Shown: positions 1 through 8,613, counted from the stretch's first letter. The stretch is DNA of 64,000 nucleotides from Paucibacter sp. DJ2R-2 (GCF_025717675.1 NZ_JAJIRT010000005.1:124001-188000), one strand, 5' to 3'. The notes: generated by a model from the sequence alone, not told the origin. Made by a program: numbers and translations.

Positions 1-1
1 C

Positions 2-619
2 AACCTGCCCCTGGCCGGTCAAGCCAAGCTGCTGACCGTACTGGAGCGGCGCGAGGTGACGCCGCTGGGCGCCGACCGGGCGCTGCCGGTCGATGTGCGC
101 ATCGTCAGCGCCACCAATCTCGACGAAGCGGCGCTGTTCGACCCGCAGCGCTTCCGCCCCGATTTGCTTTACCGCCTCAATACCATCGTGCTGCGCGTGC
201 CGCCACTGCGCGAGCGCCGCGAAGACATCCCGCTGCTCGCCCGTCACTACCTGGCCGCCTATGCCCAGCAGTACGGCAAGCCCCTGCGCGACTGCAGTGC
301 CGCGGCCTGGCAGGCCTTGCAGGCGAACGACTGGCCGGGCAATGTGCGCGCGCTCCGCCATGCCTGCGAGCGAGCCGTGATCCTGGGGCAGGGCGCGCAG
401 CTGGAGGCGGCAGACTTTGGCTTGAGCGCCGCCACCAAGCCCGCCCCAGCGGCTGCGGCGACATCGAGCGCCGGCCCGAGCCTCAGCCTGCATGAGCGTG
501 AGCGCGAGGCCCTGGACGAAGCCCTGCGCCAGGCCGAGGGCAATATCAGCCAGGCCGCGCGTCTGCTGGGCCTGAGCCGCGCAGCGCTCTACCGGCGCAT
601 GGAAAAGCATGGGCTCTGA
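2..619 (+). CDS. Sigma-54-dependent response regulator, NtrC family (C-terminal part, cut by window edge)
   Basis: The frame is open from the left edge, so the receiver domain and the first half of the AAA+ domain lie outside. What remains is the second half of a sigma-54 activator ATPase: an LPLAGQAKLLTVL segment, the VDVRIVSATN stretch typical of the sensor-I region, and RPDLLYRLN followed by RREDIPLLA. The last 45 or so residues form a Fis-type helix-turn-helix (GNISQAARLLGLSRAALYRR). Such proteins remodel sigma-54 RNA polymerase from upstream enhancer sites, usually after phosphorylation by a partner kinase. The partner is surely the next gene, whose start codon lies inside this gene's end (11-bp overlap). 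The regulon cannot be read from the window. Family assignment is secure; the specific pathway is unknown. Confidence 0.93.
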   Translation, partial: NLPLAGQAKLLTVLERREVTPLGADRALPVDVRIVSATNLDEAALFDPQRFRPDLLYRLNTIVLRVPPLRERREDIPLLARHYLAAYAQQYGKPLRDCSAAAWQALQANDWPGNVRALRHACERAVILGQGAQLEAADFGLSAATKPAPAAAATSSAGPSLSLHEREREALDEALRQAEGNISQAARLLGLSRAALYRRMEKHGL

Positions 620-1874
620 GCGCGCGCCGTTGTCGCCGGCACAGCTTCAGCAGCGGCGCAGCCAGCGCCTACGCGGCCGCGTGCTGCTCGCCGCCTTGCT
701 GCTGGCGCTGGGTGCCGCTGGCCTGGTCTGGCAGCAGGGCTCGCCGCGCTGGCAGGTGCTGATCGTGCTGGCCCAGCTGGCCGTGGCGCGCTGGGGCTGG
801 CTGGCTTTGGGTCGTTTGCAGCTGCCCGCGCCCGCCCTCGATCAGCCGCAGGGCAATCCGGCGCTGCAGGCCGATCTGCAGCAAAAGCTGAGCCTGCTGG
901 AGGGCGAGTTGGAGCATGTGCCGGTGGCCTTGCTGCGCATCAGCGGCGAGCATGTGACGGCGCTCAATGTGCGCGCGCGCCGCCTGCTGGCGCCCGGTGG
1001 GGCGCTGGAGCGCGAGGCCCTGCTGGCCCAGCTGCGCGAGGCCCGCGGCGAGGCCGGGCGCGAGCTGCTCAGCATCGCCACCGAGCGCGGCCAAGAGCGC
1101 TGGTTGCTGGCCGGCAGCCATCTGAGCTTGGGGGGCGTGGACGCGCGCCTGCTGGCCCTGCTGCCGCTGGAGTCGGAGCTGGAGGCGGAAACCCTCAAGG
1201 CCTGGCGCCAGCTGGTCCATGTGCTGACGCACGAGATCATGAATTCGCTGACCCCCATCGCCTCGCTCTCGCGCACCGCGCGCGAGATGCTGGGCGACCC
1301 CGAGGCCGGCCCCGACCTCAACCTGGCCCTGGACACCATCGCCCGCCGCGCCGCCTCCCTCGCGGCCTTCGTCGGCCATTACCGTAGCATCAGCGAGCTG
1401 CCCGCGCCCCAGCCCGAGGTGCTGCAGCTGTCCGAGCTGTTTGCGCGTTTGGAGCAACTGGTGGCTGCCGACTGGCGCGCCCGTGGCGGCGAGGTCAGTT
1501 TCACGGTCGAGCCCGAGAGCCTGAGTCTGCGCGCCGACCCGGGCCAGTTGGAGCAGGCCTTGCTCAACCTGATCAAGAACGCCGCCCAGGCCACCACCGG
1601 CCTGGCTCAGCCGCGTCTGAACGTGCGGGCCCGCCTGGTGCGCGGCGGCCGCCTGGCCCTGGAGGTGCGCGACAACGGCCCCGGCGTGCCGCCGGGTCTG
1701 GAGAACGACATCTTCCTGCCCTTCTTCAGCACCCGCAGCGCCCCCCAGGCTCGGGATGACGGCAGCCACGGCATCGGCCTGGCCCTGGTCCGCAAGCTGA
1801 TCCACGGCATGGGTGGCACGGTGCGTTACGTCAAGCCGGTGGCGGGCGGGGCGTGTTTTGTTTTGAGTTTCTGA
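609..1874 (+). CDS. Sensor histidine kinase, NtrY-like
   Basis: A 421-residue membrane-bound histidine kinase. Two hydrophobic segments lie near residues 24-65, followed by a PAS-like linker with no other recognisable sensor domain. The phosphoacceptor H-box reads THEIMNSLTPI with His near residue 208. The HATPase domain follows, with an N-box around residue 324 (LLNLIKNAAQA), DNGPGVP, and GIGLALVRKL. The H-box is of the NtrY/NtrB-related kind that pairs with sigma-54 response regulators. That fits translational coupling to the upstream NtrC-type regulator: its ATG lies inside the regulator's last codons. The small extracytoplasmic loop suggests sensing in or near the membrane. The signal is unknown. 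Confidence 0.93.
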   Translation: MGSERAPLSPAQLQQRRSQRLRGRVLLAALLLALGAAGLVWQQGSPRWQVLIVLAQLAVARWGWLALGRLQLPAPALDQPQGNPALQADLQQKLSLLEGELEHVPVALLRISGEHVTALNVRARRLLAPGGALEREALLAQLREARGEAGRELLSIATERGQERWLLAGSHLSLGGVDARLLALLPLESELEAETLKAWRQLVHVLTHEIMNSLTPIASLSRTAREMLGDPEAGPDLNLALDTIARRAASLAAFVGHYRSISELPAPQPEVLQLSELFARLEQLVAADWRARGGEVSFTVEPESLSLRADPGQLEQALLNLIKNAAQATTGLAQPRLNVRARLVRGGRLALEVRDNGPGVPPGLENDIFLPFFSTRSAPQARDDGSHGIGLALVRKLIHGMGGTVRYVKPVAGGACFVLSF

Positions 1875-2043
1875 GCGTGGGGGCTTTCACCTGCCACTCT
1901 CGCGATGGGTGGGCCGCGTAGCGGGACGCCAGCCGCCGGCTGCATCGCAAATGGCATTTGGAATTGGAGTTATGTCTGATTTGCGAGGCTCGCTCGAGAA
2001 AAGGTGGCGCTGCGGCGAGCTTGTGCCGCGTTGCTGAGTGGCT

Positions 2044-2523
2044 TTAGCGAGGCCACACCACGCGAAACTGCTCGCAGGCCAGCAACAGGTCTTCGCTGAA
2101 ACGGCGGCCGGCGCGCTCGCATTCACGTGTGAAGTAGGCGCGGTGCGCGTCTTGCCAGTAGGCCAGGGAGCCGTCACCCTCGCCTTCGATGGCGGCGAAC
2201 TCGGCCGTGACCTGGTCGAAGGGCAGCACATCCACCTGTGTGGTCTCGATGATGCACAGGGGTCGGCCTTCAGCGTCCGTGACGATGCTGAACAGGCCCG
2301 GCCGCGGCAAACCCAGGCCCGAGGCTTCGTAGGACCAGACGGCGCCGGCGGTCGCGCGCTTGCGGCCGCTCAGCACCAGTTGGGCCAGCTCATCGATCAG
2401 AGCTGGCGAGTCGCCGAACTGGCAGGCCTCGTAAAAGCGGTCCTCGGACAGGCCGCCGACGCTGGCGGCGTAGGCCTGCCAGATGGGGCGCAGATGGGAT
2501 GGGATCTGGGTCATCGCTCGCAT
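2044..2523 (-). CDS. ASCH domain protein
   Basis: A 159-residue cytoplasmic protein of the ASCH superfamily, which has a PUA-like fold thought to bind RNA or modified nucleotides. Visible family marks are the SGRKRATAGAVWSYE segment (conserved basic K-R-A-T strand of ASCH proteins), the GRPLCIIETTQVDVLPFDQV strand-helix unit, and the E-G-D-G-S-L-x-Y-W-x-x-A-H motif near the C-terminus. Length is normal for the family. The next gene on the same strand ends 24 bases upstream, so the two may share a transcript. The physiological substrate of this subgroup is not settled, so no reaction is claimed. Confidence 0.85.
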   Translation of the reverse strand: MRAMTQIPSHLRPIWQAYAASVGGLSEDRFYEACQFGDSPALIDELAQLVLSGRKRATAGAVWSYEASGLGLPRPGLFSIVTDAEGRPLCIIETTQVDVLPFDQVTAEFAAIEGEGDGSLAYWQDAHRAYFTRECERAGRRFSEDLLLACEQFRVVWPR

Positions 2524-2547
2524 TCTGTCTCGGGGCGAGGAGCCAGT

Positions 2548-3180
2548 TCAACGTGCCGCGTCGCTAGCCATCAATCCATGCGGCATATGGGCTTCGAGCA
2601 AAGCCATGGTCCGCTTCACCGCATCCTCCTTCTCCCCCACCGGCGCCACATAGTGAATCGCCTCGCGCGCCGCCTCGACACCTTGCAGGCGAGCGATCAA
2701 CCAGGCGGCCAAATAGCTGGAGGCCAGGCAGCCTCCGGCGGTGGCGACATTGCCGCGGGCGAAGAAGGGCTGGTTCAGCACTTCGACACCGGCTTCCTGC
2801 ACCCAGGGCTTGGTCGTCAGATCGGTGCAGGCGGGCAGGCCGCCCAGCAAGCCCAGCTTTGCCAGGATCAAAGCGCCTGAGCATTGCGCCGCCAGCAGTT
2901 GCCGCTGCGGGTCCAGGCCTTTCAGTTGCTGCATCAGGGCCGAATCTTGAACCAGCTCGCGGGTCTTGATGCCGCTGCCGATCAAGACGGCATCGGCGGA
3001 GACGGCGTCTTCCACCGTGCACTGTGCTTCGATCGTCAGGCCACTCAAGGAAACCGGCCGGGCCACGGGGCTGGCGATGCTGACGCGCCAATCAGGCGTG
3101 CGCGCGCGCATCAGGATGCCGTAGGCAATCAGGGAGTCGAGCTCGTTGAAGCCGTCGAACGTAAGGATGGCAATGTGCAT
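2548..3180 (-). CDS. DJ-1/PfpI family (class I glutamine amidotransferase-like) protein
   Basis: A 210-residue protein with the DJ-1/PfpI fold. The start is placed at MHIAILTFDGFNELD, the canonical first beta strand and nucleophile-elbow acid of this family. A longer frame reaches 3261 but adds 27 residues that would run into the shared operator. The expected cysteine elbow reads LLAAQCSGALILAKLGLL. Members include intracellular proteases, glyoxalases/deglycases and isocyanide hydratases, and the sequence does not say which applies. It is divergent from a MocR-type regulator across about 100 bases holding a perfect dyad, so the regulator probably controls it. PfpI-like genes next to regulators are common in proteobacteria. 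Confidence 0.85.
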   Translation of the reverse strand: MHIAILTFDGFNELDSLIAYGILMRARTPDWRVSIASPVARPVSLSGLTIEAQCTVEDAVSADAVLIGSGIKTRELVQDSALMQQLKGLDPQRQLLAAQCSGALILAKLGLLGGLPACTDLTTKPWVQEAGVEVLNQPFFARGNVATAGGCLASSYLAAWLIARLQGVEAAREAIHYVAPVGEKEDAVKRTMALLEAHMPHGLMASDAAR

Positions 3181-3250
3181 GGCTTGGGTGCGCTTGGGTG
3201 GAGCGTTTCGGATCCCGATTGGATTTGCGCCCATGCTAGGAAGAAACACC

Positions 3251-3272
3251 ATGACAATCAAAAAATTGTCAT
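3251..3272. promoter_or_regulatory. 22-bp perfect dyad between the DJ-1 gene and the MocR gene (candidate operator)
   Basis: Two 8-base arms, ATGACAAT and ATTGTCAT, are exact reverse complements separated by CAAAAA. The dyad sits 12 bases before the MocR start codon and 70 bases before the divergent DJ-1 gene's start codon. Its AT-rich character stands out in this GC-rich DNA. Position and symmetry fit an operator for the adjacent GntR/MocR protein that could control both genes. No binding data are available. Confidence 0.55.
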
Positions 3273-3284
3273 GGATACATTGCG

Positions 3285-4619
3285 ATGGGCGAAGCGCGTT
3301 ACAAACAGGTGGTGGACCGGCTGGCGGCCGAAATCCGAGCGCAGCGCTTGCCGCCGGGCAGCCGCCTGCCCACCCATCGCAAGCTGGCGGCGCAGCATGG
3401 CCTGGCGCTGGCGACGGCCACGCGTGTCTATGCCGAGCTGGCGGCCATGGGCCTGGTCAGCGGCGAGACCGGGCGCGGTACCTTTGTCCGCGAAACCCAG
3501 CTGCCGCGCGGCCAGGGCATCGAGCAGCAGGTGGACGACGCGCGCATCCTGGATTTGAGTTTCAACTATCCGACCTTGCCGGGCCAGGCCGAGTTGCTGC
3601 GCAGTGCCTTGCGCCAGCTGGCATCTGGCGGCGATCTGGAAGCCTTGCTGCGTTACCAGCCCCATGGCGGCCGCCCGCATGAACGCGCCCAGGTCGCGGC
3701 CCATCTGGCGCGGCGAGGGCTGACGGTGAGCGGGGGTCAGCTGCTGCTGGTCGATGGCGCCCAGCATGGGCTCAGCTGTACGCTGATGGCCTTGCTTCAG
3801 CCCGGTGATGTGGTGGCAGTGGACGCGCTCAGTTACCCCGGCTTCAAGGTCTTGGCCCAGGCCCTGCATTTGGAGCTGCTGCCCCTGCCTGCAGCTGGCC
3901 AGGGGCCGGACCCGCAGGCGCTGGACGCGCTGTGCCGGCGGCGCCGGGTCAAGGCGCTCTACACCATGCCCACCTTGCACAACCCCCTGGGTTGGGTCAT
4001 GAGCCTCAGCCACCGCAAGGCTTTGGTGGCGGTGGCGCGCCGCCATGGCTTGCTCATCATCGAGGACGCGGCCTACGCCTACTTGGTCGAGCCGGCGCCA
4101 CCCCCGCTGGCCGCTCTGGCGCCGGAGCTGACGGTCTACGTCAACGGCTTCTCCAAAAGCGTGGCCACCGGCCTGCGCGTCGGTTGTGTGGTGGCCTCGA
4201 TTGAGCGGGTGGAGCGCATCGCTCGCGCCATACGTGCCACCACCTGGAACACGCCCGGCGTGATGACTGCGCTGGTCTGCGGCTGGCTTGCCGATGGCAC
4301 GGTGGCGCGGCTGGAGACCGCCAAGCGCGCGGACGCCCGCGCCCGTCAGGCCTTGGCCGCGGAAGCCCTCGGGCATGTGCGGCGCCTGGCGCATCCGGCG
4401 TCCTATTTTGTCTGGCTGCCGCTGGGCGAAGAGGTCCGCGCCGACCGGGTCGCGGCCGATTTGCTGCGCGAAGGGCTGGCGGTGTCGACGGCCGAGCCTT
4501 ACGTCAGCGCAGGCCCGGTGCCGCACGCCTTGCGCTTGGCGCTGGGTTCATTGCCGCTGGCACAAGTCGGGCCCGCGCTGGCGCGCGTGGCGGCGGTGCT
4601 CGACGCGCACAGCTTTTGA
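3285..4619 (+). CDS. MocR-type transcriptional regulator (GntR winged helix plus aminotransferase fold)
   Basis: A 444-residue chimera. Residues 1-72 are a GntR-type winged helix (LAAEIRAQRLPPGSRLPTHR, then RVYAELAAMGLVSGETGRGT). Residues from about 85 onward are a fold-type I PLP aminotransferase-like domain. The PLP lysine is K291 in GFSKSVATGLRVG; upstream are the YTMPTLHNPLG segment and the IIEDAAYAYL strand that contacts the cofactor. Members use PLP as an effector sensor and regulate vitamin B6, GABA or taurine use, or an adjacent gene. Here the adjacent target is probably the divergent DJ-1 gene. The start chosen is the ATG directly after the dyad. Confidence 0.92.
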   Translation: MGEARYKQVVDRLAAEIRAQRLPPGSRLPTHRKLAAQHGLALATATRVYAELAAMGLVSGETGRGTFVRETQLPRGQGIEQQVDDARILDLSFNYPTLPGQAELLRSALRQLASGGDLEALLRYQPHGGRPHERAQVAAHLARRGLTVSGGQLLLVDGAQHGLSCTLMALLQPGDVVAVDALSYPGFKVLAQALHLELLPLPAAGQGPDPQALDALCRRRRVKALYTMPTLHNPLGWVMSLSHRKALVAVARRHGLLIIEDAAYAYLVEPAPPPLAALAPELTVYVNGFSKSVATGLRVGCVVASIERVERIARAIRATTWNTPGVMTALVCGWLADGTVARLETAKRADARARQALAAEALGHVRRLAHPASYFVWLPLGEEVRADRVAADLLREGLAVSTAEPYVSAGPVPHALRLALGSLPLAQVGPALARVAAVLDAHSF

Positions 4620-4642
4620 GCATCGAGCCGGCAGCGCTCCGA

Positions 4643-5302
4643 TCAAGGCAGCAGGTCGGCCACGTCGTTCCAGGCCTCCGGCGCGATGCGGCCTTCGTAG
4701 CGGCGCACCACCCGGTTCTGTGCGTCAACGACCAAGGTCAATGGCAGCTTGTTGGGGCTGGGGCCGGCGTCCAGATGCAGTGAGTGCAAGCCTGGCACGG
4801 GCTTGTGCATGACGTTGCGAATCTGCTCATAGCTGCGCCAATCGTCGGCCAGTTTGTCGACATTGACCTGCACCACCGACACCGGTTTCTTGCTCCAGCC
4901 GGCCAGGTTGGCGCGCAGCTCGGGCAGCGTGTCGCGGCAGACAGCGCAGCTGGTGGACCAATAGAACACCACGGCGACACGGCCTCGCAACTGGCTGGGT
5001 ATGAAGGCCTCGCCGTTGAGGCTGCTGGCTTGCAGTTGCCAATTGCTGGGCAGGCCTGCACCACTCGGGCCAGCCATCAAGAGCGCATTGAAGTCGGTGT
5101 TGCCGCTGTTGATGTTCGCCGCCGAGGCCTGCAGAGTGGCCGCGGTCTTGCCGGAGGCTTTGCTTGGAGCGGGGGTCTGGCTTTGGCTTTGGCCAATCGC
5201 GCTGTGGCCGACCACGGCCATGGCCACCAAGATTGGAAGCGCAAACAAGCGGCGGCTTTGGCAGGACGAGGGGCTGGGCTTGCGGCTTGAGGGCAGTGGC
5301 AT
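4643..5302 (-). CDS. Exported thioredoxin-fold protein (TlpA/redoxin family)
   Basis: A 219-residue protein with an N-terminal hydrophobic segment (about residues 19-37), so it is periplasmic or tethered. The thioredoxin fold carries a C-x-x-C pair at Cys119 and Cys122 (WSTSCAVC) and the cis-proline region NKLPLTLVV. The dipeptide between the cysteines (AV) is unusual; TlpA proteins more often have GPC or PYC-like centres. It probably reduces or exchanges disulfides in the periplasm, but the partner cannot be inferred. It is convergent with the MocR gene and divergent from the LexA-boxed nuclease gene. A second TlpA-like gene lies at 27.6 kb. Confidence 0.83.
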   Translation of the reverse strand: MPLPSSRKPSPSSCQSRRLFALPILVAMAVVGHSAIGQSQSQTPAPSKASGKTAATLQASAANINSGNTDFNALLMAGPSGAGLPSNWQLQASSLNGEAFIPSQLRGRVAVVFYWSTSCAVCRDTLPELRANLAGWSKKPVSVVQVNVDKLADDWRSYEQIRNVMHKPVPGLHSLHLDAGPSPNKLPLTLVVDAQNRVVRRYEGRIAPEAWNDVADLLP

Positions 5303-5401
5303 CGCTGAAAGTCCTGGGATGGTGGTGAAGTGCCAGCATGCTCAGCTTGGGCCAGGAATTCAACTGCGAACATGGGGGTGGGGAATATCACCCGGGCTGC
5401 A

Positions 5402-5417
5402 CTGTAAACTTATCCAG
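5402..5417 (+). promoter_or_regulatory. LexA-type SOS box at the start of the nuclease-helicase operon
   Basis: The 16 bases CTGTAAACTTATCCAG fit the CTG-N10-CAG frame of the proteobacterial LexA box and match the classical consensus at 12 of 16 positions by eye, including all six invariant end bases. The last G is also the first base of the GTG start codon of the downstream gene. A weak promoter (TTCAAC at 5359, GAATAT at 5383, 18-base spacer) would start transcription just before the box, so a bound repressor would block it. The neighbouring genes look like DNA-processing enzymes, which supports the call. Confidence 0.6.
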
Positions 5418-6286
5418 TGATTTCGACCGATGCCACCGTCCCCGCACCGCCCACGCTCACTCGCCCGCAGCTGAGCCGCCTGATGAAGATCTGGCGCTCG
5501 GGCGGCTGGCCCTGCCGCGACCCGCTGGAGATCGACCTGCTGGCCGGCGGCTGGGTGGAGTTGCGCTGCCCGCCCGGCGGCCACGAGACCCTGCAGCTGA
5601 CGCCGGCCGGTATCGCTGCGTTGGCGGCCTCGCGTCAGCGTGGCCAGCGGGCCTTGAGCCTGCATGACCGTCTGGCCCGGCGCATGAGTGAGCAGCTCAT
5701 GCAAAAAGACGGCCGCGTCGTCTGGCGCGAGCTGTCGCTGCGCGCGCAAGTTCAGGCCGAGGAGATGGTGCCCACCATGACGGCTTCGCCGGCGCCCTTG
5801 TTGTTCGGCGAAGACCTGCTGGACGCGCCGAACGAGGCCCGCCCGAAGCGGCCCTGGCGCATGGCCCGCCCCGATCTTTTTTCGGTGCGCAACACCTCGG
5901 TGGCGGCCTATCTGCAGCCGGTGGTGCACGAGGTCAAGGCCAGCCGGGCCGATCTGCAGTCCGATCTGCGCCATGCGGCCAAGCGCGAGTCTTACCAATG
6001 GCTGTGCAGCGCCTGCTACTACGTCTTCCCAGCGGGTGTGGCCGAGCCCGAGGAGCTGCCGCCTGAATTCGGCGTTTGGGTGCTGCATGGCAAGGTCGAG
6101 ACTGGCCGGCTGGAGTTGCTGCGCCCGGCGCGCTACCAGCCCTGCGAGCTGCCCTTTGCCGTCTGGATGGCGCTGGCGAAGGCCACGCCCGACCGGCTGG
6201 AGGGCGAGAGCCCGCAAGCCCATCTGGGCGAGCCGGGGGCGCAGCCCGAGGCGGATCTGCTCGGCGATCCAGGCAGCACGGTGTGA
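5417..6286 (+). CDS. PD-(D/E)XK nuclease-like protein (MmcB-like), partner of the downstream helicase
   Basis: A 289-residue protein. An N-terminal winged-helix-like region (about 12-90) precedes a nuclease-like core with the order D153 (MARPDLF) and E172-V-K174 (VVHEVKASRADLQSDL), followed by KRESYQWLCSACYYVFP. The D...ExK spacing and the K-x-S-R-A-D-L run resemble MmcB/PD-(D/E)XK restriction-fold proteins linked to DNA repair. The GTG start at 5417 overlaps the LexA-like box; an internal ATG at 5483 is the alternative if the first codons prove untranslated. Its TGA overlaps the helicase GTG, so the two are translationally coupled. Enzymatic activity is inferred from motifs only. Confidence 0.72.
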   Translation: MISTDATVPAPPTLTRPQLSRLMKIWRSGGWPCRDPLEIDLLAGGWVELRCPPGGHETLQLTPAGIAALAASRQRGQRALSLHDRLARRMSEQLMQKDGRVVWRELSLRAQVQAEEMVPTMTASPAPLLFGEDLLDAPNEARPKRPWRMARPDLFSVRNTSVAAYLQPVVHEVKASRADLQSDLRHAAKRESYQWLCSACYYVFPAGVAEPEELPPEFGVWVLHGKVETGRLELLRPARYQPCELPFAVWMALAKATPDRLEGESPQAHLGEPGAQPEADLLGDPGSTV

Positions 6287-8613
6287 GCGATCTCGCTGCA
6301 GCCGAAGAGCTGGTCGTCGCCGTCCGCGCCCTGTGCGAGTTCAGCGCCAAGGCCGGCGATCTGGATCTGCGCTTCACGCCGGCACCCTCGGCGTTGGAGG
6401 GTATGGCCGGCCATGCCCTGGTGGCCGGCCGGCGTGGCAGCGGCTACCAGACCGAGCTGAGCCTCAGCGGCGTTTTCCTGGAGTCAGACAGCGGCACCCG
6501 TTTGCGCGTACGCGGCCGCGCCGATGGCTGGGACGCCGGACGCCAGCGCCTGGAGGAAATCAAGACCCACAAAGGCAGCCTGGACGCTCAGCCCGCCAAC
6601 CACCGCGCACTGCACTGGGCCCAGCTCAAGGTCTACGGTGCCCTGCTGTGCGCGCAAGAAGGCCTGTCCCGGGTCGAGCTGGCCCTGGTCTATTTCGACG
6701 TCATGGCGCAGAGCGAAACCGTGTTTGCCGAGACGCACGGTGCCGCCGATCTGCAGGCTTTCTTTGCCGAACAATGCGGGCGTTATGTCGCCTGGGCGCA
6801 GCAAGAGCAGGCGCACCGCGAGGCGCGCGACGCGGCCCTGCTGGCTCTGGCGTTTCCGCACGCGGACTTCCGCCGCGGGCAACGTGCCCTGGCCGAGGGG
6901 GTCTACAAGGCCGCGGTCTCGGGCCGAGTGCTTTTAGCCCAAGCGCCCACCGGCATCGGCAAGACGGTGGGCACCATCTTCCCCATGCTCAAGGCCATGC
7001 CGGGCCAGAAGCTGGACAAGCTGTTTTTCCTCACGGCCAAGAGCTCCGGTCGCCAGCTGGCACTGGAAGGCGTGGAGAAGCTGAAGACCCCGCCAGGCAG
7101 CTTGCGTGTGCTGGAACTGGTGGCGCGCGACAAGGCTTGCGAGCACCCCGACAAGGCCTGCCACGGTGAGAGCTGCCCGTTGGCTCAGGGCTTTTATGAC
7201 CGCTTGCCGCAGGCTCGCGCTGCCGCTGTGCAAAGTGGCCTGGCGCTGGAGCGGGCCGCCGTGCGCGCCCTGGCCCTGGCCTTCGAGGTCTGCCCCTATT
7301 ACCTGAGCCAGGAGCTGGTGCGTTGGGCCGATGTGGTGGTCGGCGACTACAACTATTACTTCGACAGCAGCGCTTTGCTTCACGGGCTGACTCAGCAGAA
7401 CGGCTGGCGCGTGGGCCTGCTGGCCGACGAGGCGCACAACCTGCTCGAACGCGGACGAAAGATGTACTCGGCCGAGCTGGAACAAGACAGCTTGCGTGGT
7501 GCCAAGCTGGTGGCGCCGCCCTCGCTGAAAGCGCCGCTCGATCGCCTGCAACGGGCCTGGACCAAGCTCAGCAAGAGCACGGCCGGCGAAGAGGCGGCCG
7601 AGCCCTACCAAGTCTTGAAGGAGTTGCCCGAGGCCTGGATGCAGGCCTTGCAGCAGGCCACCGCGGCCATCAGCGAGCAGCAGGCCGGCTCGGCCAAGCC
7701 GCTGGAGCCGGCGCTGCAGAACTTCTTCTTCGAGGCCCTGGCCTTTGCCCGTCTGGCCGAGCAGCTCGATGCCAATTCGCTCTGCGACCTGACCCTGCGC
7801 AACAGCAATGCCCCCGGCTTTGCAAAGAGCCAGGCCAAGCTGCACACCACCCTGGCCCTCCGCAACATCGTGCCCGCGCCCTTTTTGCGGCCGCGCCTGC
7901 TGGCCGCCCACACGGCCACCTTGTTCTCGGCCACGGTGCAGCCGGCCGGCTTTTACGCCGACCTGCTGGGCCTGCCCGAGAACTGGGCCTATCTGGAGGT
8001 GGAGTCGCCGTTTGAGGCCGCGCAGTTGGAGGTCAAGGTGGCACGCCAGATCTCGACCCGCTACGCCGATCGCCAGCGCTCTCTGGCCGCCCTGGTGACC
8101 CAGATCGGCGCGCAGTTCGAGGACCGGCCCGGCAACTACCTGGCCTTTTTCAGCAGCCACGACTACCTGCAGCAGGCGGCCGAGCTGTTCGCCCGCGAGC
8201 ATCCCGGCGTGCCGCTCTGGCCGCAGGCGCGGCGCATGAGCGAGGCCGAGCAACAGGCCTTTCTGCAGCGCTTCACGCCCGAAAGCCAGGGCATTGGTTT
8301 CGTGGTGCTCGGAGGCTCCTTCTCGGAGGGTGTGGACCTGCCCGGTGCGCGCCTGATCGGCGCCTTCATCGCCACCCTGGGCCTGCCCCAGGTCAACCCC
8401 GTCAACGAGCAGTTCCGCGCGCGGCTGGAGCAACTCAAGGGTGCGGGCTACGACTACACCTACCTCTACCCGGGCCTGCAAAAAGTGGTGCAGGCCGCCG
8501 GCCGCGTGATCCGCACGACTGACGACCGCGGTGTGATCCATCTGCTGGACGACCGTTTTGCGCGGCGCGAGGTGCGGGCTTTGCTGCCGAGCTGGTGGCG
8601 GGTGGAGGGCTGA
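6283..8613 (+). CDS. Fe-S cluster DNA helicase of the DinG/Rad3 (XPD) family with N-terminal PD-(D/E)XK domain
   Basis: A 776-residue superfamily 2 helicase. The start is the GTG overlapping the upstream stop (GTGTGA); the open frame extends further upstream but there it lies over the preceding gene. Residues about 10-150 form a Cas4/RecB-like nuclease region (RGRADGWD then EEIKTHKG). The helicase core has Walker A APTGIGKT with K227, a DEAH box at D382 (LLADEAHNL), and motif VI QAAGRVIRT. Between Walker A and DEAH lie four cysteines, C286, C293, C298 and C337, expected to bind a 4Fe-4S cluster as in XPD/DinG. It probably unwinds damaged or structured DNA 5'-3', with nuclease trimming by itself or the coupled upstream protein. 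The LexA-like box implies SOS induction. Confidence 0.9.
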   Translation: MSDLAAAEELVVAVRALCEFSAKAGDLDLRFTPAPSALEGMAGHALVAGRRGSGYQTELSLSGVFLESDSGTRLRVRGRADGWDAGRQRLEEIKTHKGSLDAQPANHRALHWAQLKVYGALLCAQEGLSRVELALVYFDVMAQSETVFAETHGAADLQAFFAEQCGRYVAWAQQEQAHREARDAALLALAFPHADFRRGQRALAEGVYKAAVSGRVLLAQAPTGIGKTVGTIFPMLKAMPGQKLDKLFFLTAKSSGRQLALEGVEKLKTPPGSLRVLELVARDKACEHPDKACHGESCPLAQGFYDRLPQARAAAVQSGLALERAAVRALALAFEVCPYYLSQELVRWADVVVGDYNYYFDSSALLHGLTQQNGWRVGLLADEAHNLLERGRKMYSAELEQDSLRGAKLVAPPSLKAPLDRLQRAWTKLSKSTAGEEAAEPYQVLKELPEAWMQALQQATAAISEQQAGSAKPLEPALQNFFFEALAFARLAEQLDANSLCDLTLRNSNAPGFAKSQAKLHTTLALRNIVPAPFLRPRLLAAHTATLFSATVQPAGFYADLLGLPENWAYLEVESPFEAAQLEVKVARQISTRYADRQRSLAALVTQIGAQFEDRPGNYLAFFSSHDYLQQAAELFAREHPGVPLWPQARRMSEAEQQAFLQRFTPESQGIGFVVLGGSFSEGVDLPGARLIGAFIATLGLPQVNPVNEQFRARLEQLKGAGYDYTYLYPGLQKVVQAAGRVIRTTDDRGVIHLLDDRFARREVRALLPSWWRVEG

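Noticed and set aside
1972-2037. 21-codon frame after GGAG between the histidine kinase and the ASCH gene
   Set aside because: Too short, with Shine-Dalgarno spacing of only two bases, and no feature like an attenuator nearby.
6934-8541. Long minus-strand open frame antisense to the helicase
   Set aside because: Shadow frame; the helicase has all motifs on the plus strand.
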